This document shows positions 22,625-27,067 of a DNA stretch of 27,067 nucleotides, piece by piece. The stretch is from contig CAKSJF010000030.1 of NCBI GenBank assembly GCA_934462945.1, positions 1 through 27,067 of the forward strand, given 5' to 3'. Below the pieces are notes generated by a model. That model was given only the letters and a program-made list of their open reading frames with translations, did no database searches and was not told the origin of the DNA. The DNA comes from an uncultured Clostridia bacterium (lineage in GTDB: Bacteria > Bacillota > Clostridia > UBA1381). The position numbers and the translations under genes are program-made. The stretch's first letter is position 1. Each line of letters begins with the position of its first letter.

Positions 22625-23566
22625 ATGCTTTTAACTGATTATTTCAGAAGTGAAAAGGACGCAACCTGGGATATTGCCAGACAGTGCGGTGTGAAATATG
22701 GGGTAATCCGTTTACCCGAAACCGGGGATTTTGACTATACCGACCCCCGGCATTGGGAAACGGTTTACAAGCATTTCACCGATTACGGTATTATCCCAAA
22801 GCTGCTTGAACCAATGCCGAACGAACTGCACGATCACATCAAGACAGGAGATGCGCACCGGGATGCATCCATTGAAAAGGTTCTTTCAATGTTTCCGATT
22901 ATGCAAAGGCTTGGAATTGACACCATCTGCTTTAATTTTATGGCATATGTCGGCTGGACAAGAACCAGCTATCACCTCCCCGAGCGGGGCGGCGCATATG
23001 TGACCGGCTTTGATCCAAAGGACTATCACCCCACCGCCGATGCGATCAGTGAGGAGGAGCTTTGGGAGCATTACACCTATTTTATCAAAGCCATACTGCC
23101 CGAGGCGGAACGGTATGGAATCAAACTTGCGCTCCACCCGGACGATCCGCCCGTGTCAAGGCTTGGGAACGTTTCCCGGATTATGACCTCCGCAAAAAAT
23201 ATGAAAAAAGCAATTTATGATATTTGCCCGAGCGATATGCTCGGAATCACCATGTGTCAGGCGACCTTTTATATTATGGGCGAAAATCTTGATCAGGTAA
23301 TCCGCGATTTTGCCGATAAAATATTTTTCATTCATTTCAGAAATACCGCCGGCACGCTTGCGGGTTACCGCGAAACCTTTCACGACAACGGCAGTCTGAA
23401 CATGCGGCATCTGATCAATCTGTATGAGGAGCTTGGAATTGACGTTCCGATCCGGGTGGATCATGTGCCGACGCTAAAAGGTGAGCATACCGAAACGGAA
23501 GGATATGCCGCACTGGCAAGGCTCTTTGCCATTGGCTATCTGAAAGGTCTATTAGAGAAAGGATGA
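22625..23566 (+). CDS. uxuA: Mannonate dehydratase
   Basis: UxuA dehydrates D-mannonate to 2-keto-3-deoxy-D-gluconate in the cytoplasm. The TIM-barrel sequence contains HPDDPPVSRLGNVSRI, GITMCQATF with the metal-binding Cys, FIHFRN with a metal-binding His, and RVDHVPTLKGEH near the C terminus. It is 313 residues, clearly shorter than the 350-395 of B. subtilis and E. coli UxuA, so loops are reduced but the ligand residues are present. The ATG at 22625 has GGGAGG six bases upstream and follows uxuB by 12 bases. The next gene begins five bases after its stop. The third step of the same pathway as its two upstream neighbours. Confidence 0.92.
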   Translation: MLLTDYFRSEKDATWDIARQCGVKYGVIRLPETGDFDYTDPRHWETVYKHFTDYGIIPKLLEPMPNELHDHIKTGDAHRDASIEKVLSMFPIMQRLGIDTICFNFMAYVGWTRTSYHLPERGGAYVTGFDPKDYHPTADAISEEELWEHYTYFIKAILPEAERYGIKLALHPDDPPVSRLGNVSRIMTSAKNMKKAIYDICPSDMLGITMCQATFYIMGENLDQVIRDFADKIFFIHFRNTAGTLAGYRETFHDNGSLNMRHLINLYEELGIDVPIRVDHVPTLKGEHTETEGYAALARLFAIGYLKGLLEKG

Positions 23567-23571
23567 TATTG

Positions 23572-25071
23572 ATGGAAAACATAATTTACGCAGACAGAAT
23601 CGTCAGAAAGCAGGAAAATTTCTGGAATCATATTGTCTTTCATCCGACTGACGCAATTGAGGATGAATGGGGACAGAAAATTTTAAACGAGGCATCCCAG
23701 GACAAGGCAGTGCAATTTGTCCGCATTTATGCCATGTTTGAAGATATTTTCACACAGGATGAAAACGGAGAAATTCTCTGCGACTATTCGCTCTGTGATG
23801 AACGGATTGATTATCTTTTATCCAGAAATTTTAAACCCATGATTGCATATGCAGGCATTCCGGCATTTTTAGCACGCGACAGCAGCGAGCAGTCCAGTAT
23901 GTCAAACGGAAAAACACGCTATAAGGGAAAAATGTGGATCACCTCTCCCCCAAAGGACTACAAGCTTTGGGAAACGCTTTGCCGGCTCTTTACCGAGCAT
24001 ATTCTGGCAAGGTACGGACAGAACGAGGTGGAAACCTGGTATCTGCACTGCTTTAACGAGCCGGATATTCCCGGATTCTTTATTGCAGGCGACTGGGATT
24101 TGCATTATGAGGAGCGCGTTTTTGAATACTGCAAGCTCTACGAGGGCTTTTTATCCGGCATTACCTCCGTTTGCACCTCCCTGCACCTTGGCGGCTGCGC
24201 TGCTGCCACTCCTCCGTTTTTAGAGCGGTTTTTGCAATATGTAACAAAAAACAACCTCCGTCTTGACTATGTGAATTTCCATATCTACGGAACAGACCCG
24301 ATGAAAGCGCAAAGCGGAGAAAAACCGGTTTCGATTGACAGTCATTTTCAGGTGAACGATACCTATTACCGCATCATCCGAAAATATCTCTCTCCCAAAA
24401 CCGAAGTGGTTGTGGATGAATGGGGCGCTTGCAGTCACGGATTTTTTAAAGCCTCCCAATACCCGGTGACTCTTTTCCGGGAAACCGAAAAATTTTCCGC
24501 TTATTTCTTTCTGCTGATTGAGCGGTATTTAAAACAGGTCGACCGTCCGGGAAAACTGATGATCTGTCTTTCCGGTCAGCATGAGATGACCTCGGAATTT
24601 GAGGGATTCCGGAATTTCTTCTCGCTGAATTTTATCAAAAAGCCGATTTATAATGCCTTTATTTTAGCCGGAAAATTCGGAGAAAACCTTTTAGAGAGTT
24701 CAGCCTGTGAAGAAAATCAGACGGTCATTGCAACCAAAGATAAGGACGGAAAGCTGATATTCTCCCTCACCTATGCCGCGCCGGAGCTCTGCGAAACGCT
24801 CGAACCGAAAGAACAGAAAATCCGGATTGAGGGAATTGGCGCAGGAGAAAAACAAGTAACCGTCTGGACGATTGACCCAGAACATACCAATCCGTATGCC
24901 GTTGCTAAAAAGAAAGGCTATCCGGAAAAGCTGAATGCAGAACAGATCGAAGAACTAAGAGCAGTCGGCATCTTAAAGCCGCAAACATTGACTGTTCAGG
25001 CAGAAAATTCTCTGGAGCTAACCTTGAAATTACTGCCCAACAGCGTACATCTGATTGAAGTGGAAAATTAG
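23572..25071 (+). CDS. Glycoside hydrolase family 39-like enzyme, cytoplasmic
   Basis: The 499-residue protein has a GH39-type TIM barrel. The probable acid/base is Glu163 in HCFNEPD and the nucleophile Glu283 in VVVDEWGAC, a spacing like that of bacterial GH39 beta-xylosidases. VRIYAMFEDIF and LDYVNFHIYG are other barrel strands. A C-terminal beta-sandwich follows (from about 400, ending SVHLIEVE). There is no signal peptide, so it acts on imported oligosaccharides. GH39 includes beta-xylosidases and alpha-L-iduronidases; being last in a uronate operon suggests it removes a uronic acid, or xylose from glucuronoxylan fragments. The ATG at 23572 has AAAGGA eight bases upstream, and an ATG at 23563 has no room for a ribosome site. 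Confidence 0.82.
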   Translation: MENIIYADRIVRKQENFWNHIVFHPTDAIEDEWGQKILNEASQDKAVQFVRIYAMFEDIFTQDENGEILCDYSLCDERIDYLLSRNFKPMIAYAGIPAFLARDSSEQSSMSNGKTRYKGKMWITSPPKDYKLWETLCRLFTEHILARYGQNEVETWYLHCFNEPDIPGFFIAGDWDLHYEERVFEYCKLYEGFLSGITSVCTSLHLGGCAAATPPFLERFLQYVTKNNLRLDYVNFHIYGTDPMKAQSGEKPVSIDSHFQVNDTYYRIIRKYLSPKTEVVVDEWGACSHGFFKASQYPVTLFRETEKFSAYFFLLIERYLKQVDRPGKLMICLSGQHEMTSEFEGFRNFFSLNFIKKPIYNAFILAGKFGENLLESSACEENQTVIATKDKDGKLIFSLTYAAPELCETLEPKEQKIRIEGIGAGEKQVTVWTIDPEHTNPYAVAKKKGYPEKLNAEQIEELRAVGILKPQTLTVQAENSLELTLKLLPNSVHLIEVEN

Positions 25072-25088
25072 TTTTTTCAAATTTCTGA

Positions 25089-25117
25089 TTGCTTTTTTTC
25101 AGAAAATCCTTTATAAT
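25089..25117 (+). promoter_or_regulatory. Promoter of ruvX
   Basis: TTGCTT (25089-25094) and a perfect TATAAT (25112-25117) are 17 bases apart. It lies just after the GH39 stop, and no clear terminator intervenes. Confidence 0.8.
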
Positions 25118-25139
25118 AGAACATAAAGGGAGGATTTTC

Positions 25140-25580
25140 ATGAGGATTTTAGGAATTGATTATGGAGACAGCCGGATTGGAGTGGCGGCAAGCGACCTGT
25201 TAGGTTTCACCGCGCAGGGAATCCGGACGATTCAGAACAAAGGCAGAAAAAGCGTTTTAGAAGAATTTTCAAAAATTCTTGCAGAATATCAACCGGAGAA
25301 AATTGTTTTGGGATTACCGAAAAATATGGACGGTACATTAGGGTTTCGCGCAGAAGCCACCTACCGCTTTGCAGAGGACTTAAAAACCGTATATCCGGGC
25401 GAAATTATCTATTGGGATGAACGGCTTTCCACCGTCGGTGCAGCGCGCTTTTTAAATGAAACAAATACGCGCGGAAAAAACCGGAAAAAGGTGATTGACA
25501 CCGTTTCCGCCTGCATTATTTTAGAGGGATACTTAAATTCGGAGGATGCAAAAAAAGGCACAGACCGTTCAGGGACTTAA
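25140..25580 (+). CDS. ruvX: RuvX/YqgF-family putative pre-16S rRNA nuclease (Holliday junction resolvase-like)
   Basis: This RNase H-fold protein is implicated in 16S rRNA 5'-end maturation. The N-terminal ILGIDYGDSRIGVAASD has the first catalytic Asp. LGLPKNMDGTLG, YWDERLSTVGAARF (catalytic Glu) and DTVSACIILEGYLN (catalytic Asp) follow. The length of 146 residues is normal. The ATG at 25140 has GGGAGG six bases upstream; an ATG at 25089 lies in the promoter. Its last codons (KKGTDRSGT and stop) are inside the dispersed repeat at 25545-25643, whose other copy encodes the similar KKGTEYSGT in the same frame. So the C-terminal tail appears recruited from the repeat. In many Firmicutes this gene follows alaS; here it is isolated. 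Confidence 0.93.
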   Translation: MRILGIDYGDSRIGVAASDLLGFTAQGIRTIQNKGRKSVLEEFSKILAEYQPEKIVLGLPKNMDGTLGFRAEATYRFAEDLKTVYPGEIIYWDERLSTVGAARFLNETNTRGKNRKKVIDTVSACIILEGYLNSEDAKKGTDRSGT

Positions 25581-25643
25581 CTGTCTTGAATGACACTCCA
25601 AACGCGCCGCTCGGAGTACACCAGTACTCCGAGCGGCGCGTTT
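25545..25643 (+). repeat. Dispersed intergenic element, copy 2, with perfect hairpin
   Basis: The stretch starts GATGCAAAAAAAGGCACAGA, continues TTCAGGGACTTAAC, CTTGAA and CTCCAAACGCGCCGCT, and ends in a perfect 20-bp stem (25600-25619 with 25624-25643, loop ACCA). The order matches copy 1 at 1281-1400, with a shorter middle. The ruvX stop codon falls within it. After the stem only three T occur, so it is a weak terminator at best by sequence, but it lies between two converging genes and could end both transcripts. Confidence 0.85.
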
Positions 25644-25664
25644 AAAGTATTCTGCTTTAGGAAA

Positions 25665-27067
25665 CTATTCTAATTCCACAAAGCAAAAGCCATGTGGCAG
25701 AATGTCAAAGCGCAGTTCGCGCACAATTCCATCTACTTTTACCGATTTTATTTCCTGTTCGCTTTTGACGTTATAATCATCCGGCATGAAAAGCCGGACA
25801 GACACTTCGTGAGCAGTCCGCTCCTGATTATCAAAGGGTGAATAATCAATTGCCAGCAGCATTCTTTTGCCGTGCTCATCTTCAAAGAGCGTGATACCAA
25901 CACCGTCTCCGACTGCACACGGATCGGAAAGTGTTTTTACAAGCTGTGTGATTGCTTTCCGGATCAGCTTTCCGACAACAAAGCAGCCTTTTGAATCCCC
26001 CATCGGCGCATGCGCATATTTCACCGCACCGTCAATGCTGCCGCCGCGGCTGCCGGTATAAAGTTCCGGATAGATTGCAAGCGCAGGGAAATATAATAAA
26101 ACCGTCATGGTTGTAAACGCACCGCGGTAGGTCTGATAGGAGCAGGAGAACGGATAATCCTCAAACACCGCAAACCCATCATAATATTCCCGGCATAAAT
26201 CCTCATTCATCGGAAAACCAAAATATTTCAAAGCGTCATAGCTCATGGTCGAGTGGTTGTATTGCGGAAGCGGACCGTAGATGGCACGTTTCACGTTCGG
26301 ATTTTTTTCTCTTAATTCACGGTTATGTTTTTTCACAAGTTCATCCAGTCTCTGATTGATATATTCCATCAGTTCCTCTCCGCAAACCCGCACAAACTCC
26401 AGATAATTTTCTTCTGTCACCTGATCTGCGCCGATTTTGTAGCTGACCGGATATTCCGGATGTTCCCTTAAGAAATCCTCTAACAGTTCCTTAACCGCCG
26501 GATAATGATAAAACCAGCCGTTCCAATGATCCACTCTGTTCGGAAACAAACCGTATGCCCCCAACGGGTCACAATCGGTATTTACTCCGGTATGGAACAG
26601 ATAGTCCGCATTCCGGATTGTCTGATCGTGCTTTGGGGACAGGTAATCGTTGCAGGTACGGATGGCAAGCCAGGCAAACCAGGTTCTTCCAAACATTTTG
26701 GTATACCGCCAAACCTCCCGTTCCTCTGCCTCTACCGGTGTGTTGGAAACGCAGGCATAATAATGTCCGGCATCGCAGGACGGCATCGGATTCCACAAAT
26801 CAAACGAATTTCGGGCAAGCTTTTTCTGCTCATTATTCATAGAGAACATAAACGGCAGTCCGCTTTCTAACGGAGGACACAAACCGGAATCCGGGTCGAA
26901 CACTTCAAATGCATGTTTGATTTTCCGGTACTCATTCTCTCCATAAAGCACAGTAAAGACAATTTGATACACCCCTACCTTACGGTTTTTGAAGTGTGCA
27001 CGGCTCACAATTTCAAACTGTCCGTTCGAAATCTCTCTCGAGGTACACGCTGTAGAAACCGTCTCTA
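25665..27067 (-). CDS. Unknown large protein, possibly carbohydrate-active (5' end outside window)
   Basis: The reading frame is open to the right edge, so the gene is partial at its N terminus; an apparent GTG start at 27008 is not needed, because codons continue upstream. About 467 residues are visible. The first part resembles a beta-sandwich strand pattern (KVGVYQIVFTVLY, KHAFEVFDPDSG). The middle is rich in aromatic residues (FGRTWFAWLAIRTCNDY, WNGWFYHYP) and looks like a TIM barrel. The end (MLLAIDYSPFDNQ then HEVSVRLFMP, ILPHGFCFVELE) resembles the C-terminal beta domains of glycosidases. I do not recognise the family. Facing the uronate operon suggests polysaccharide use, but this is a guess. 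Confidence 0.6.
   Translation of the reverse strand, partial: ETVSTACTSREISNGQFEIVSRAHFKNRKVGVYQIVFTVLYGENEYRKIKHAFEVFDPDSGLCPPLESGLPFMFSMNNEQKKLARNSFDLWNPMPSCDAGHYYACVSNTPVEAEEREVWRYTKMFGRTWFAWLAIRTCNDYLSPKHDQTIRNADYLFHTGVNTDCDPLGAYGLFPNRVDHWNGWFYHYPAVKELLEDFLREHPEYPVSYKIGADQVTEENYLEFVRVCGEELMEYINQRLDELVKKHNRELREKNPNVKRAIYGPLPQYNHSTMSYDALKYFGFPMNEDLCREYYDGFAVFEDYPFSCSYQTYRGAFTTMTVLLYFPALAIYPELYTGSRGGSIDGAVKYAHAPMGDSKGCFVVGKLIRKAITQLVKTLSDPCAVGDGVGITLFEDEHGKRMLLAIDYSPFDNQERTAHEVSVRLFMPDDYNVKSEQEIKSVKVDGIVRELRFDILPHGFCFVELE

Noticed and set aside
25072..25110. Possible terminator after GH39 (TTTCTG/CAGAAA)
   Set aside because: Only six base pairs of weak stem, and the sequence is part of the ruvX promoter region.

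Overview
The window looks like chromosomal DNA of a Gram-positive anaerobe of the Clostridia, probably a gut lineage near the Oscillospiraceae. This is an inference from gene content: the MEP isoprenoid genes ispD and ispF beside a carD-type regulator, a PrsA-type foldase lipoprotein, a giant 2-hydroxyacyl-CoA dehydratase activase-like protein, a BspA-like leucine-rich-repeat protein, and strong AGGAGG ribosome sites with SigA-type promoters (TTGACA, 17 nt, TATAAT). No tRNA, rRNA, CRISPR array, transposase or phage gene was seen.

Left part (about 1-12,900, all minus strand) is housekeeping. A promoter at 12846-12874 starts a run alaS, truB, ribF-glmU, pth, mfd, prsA. A second promoter inside the end of mfd can serve prsA alone, and a third (1947-1975) starts carD, ispD, ispF. 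The run ends at a hairpin at 53-90. ribF and glmU form one uninterrupted reading frame with no stop codon and almost no linker, and the adenylyltransferase motifs of the RibF half are degenerate.

Middle part (12,893-20,262, minus strand) is accessory. It holds a 1415-residue activase/dehydratase-like protein, a nucleotidyltransferase/HEPN toxin-antitoxin pair, a secreted leucine-rich-repeat protein, and an AraC-type regulator. A recognisable promoter precedes each of these units.

Right part (20,424-27,067): diverging from the AraC gene is a tightly packed plus-strand operon uxaC, SDR-type uxuB, uxuA and a cytoplasmic GH39 glycosidase. Together they would release a uronic acid from an oligosaccharide and convert glucuronate through fructuronate and mannonate to 2-keto-3-deoxygluconate. 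No transporter, KDG kinase or aldolase is present here. ruvX (yqgF) follows with its own promoter, then a converging large protein of unknown function that runs off the window.

The main unexplained structure is a family of non-coding repeats. Two diverged copies of a 99-120 nt element (1281-1400 minus, 25545-25643 plus) share a conserved head and a GC-rich hairpin tail. Both lie in sense orientation at the 3' end of a gene, and one supplies the last codons and stop of ruvX. A different palindrome, GGGCGGATA-TATCCGCCC, lies downstream of the AraC gene.
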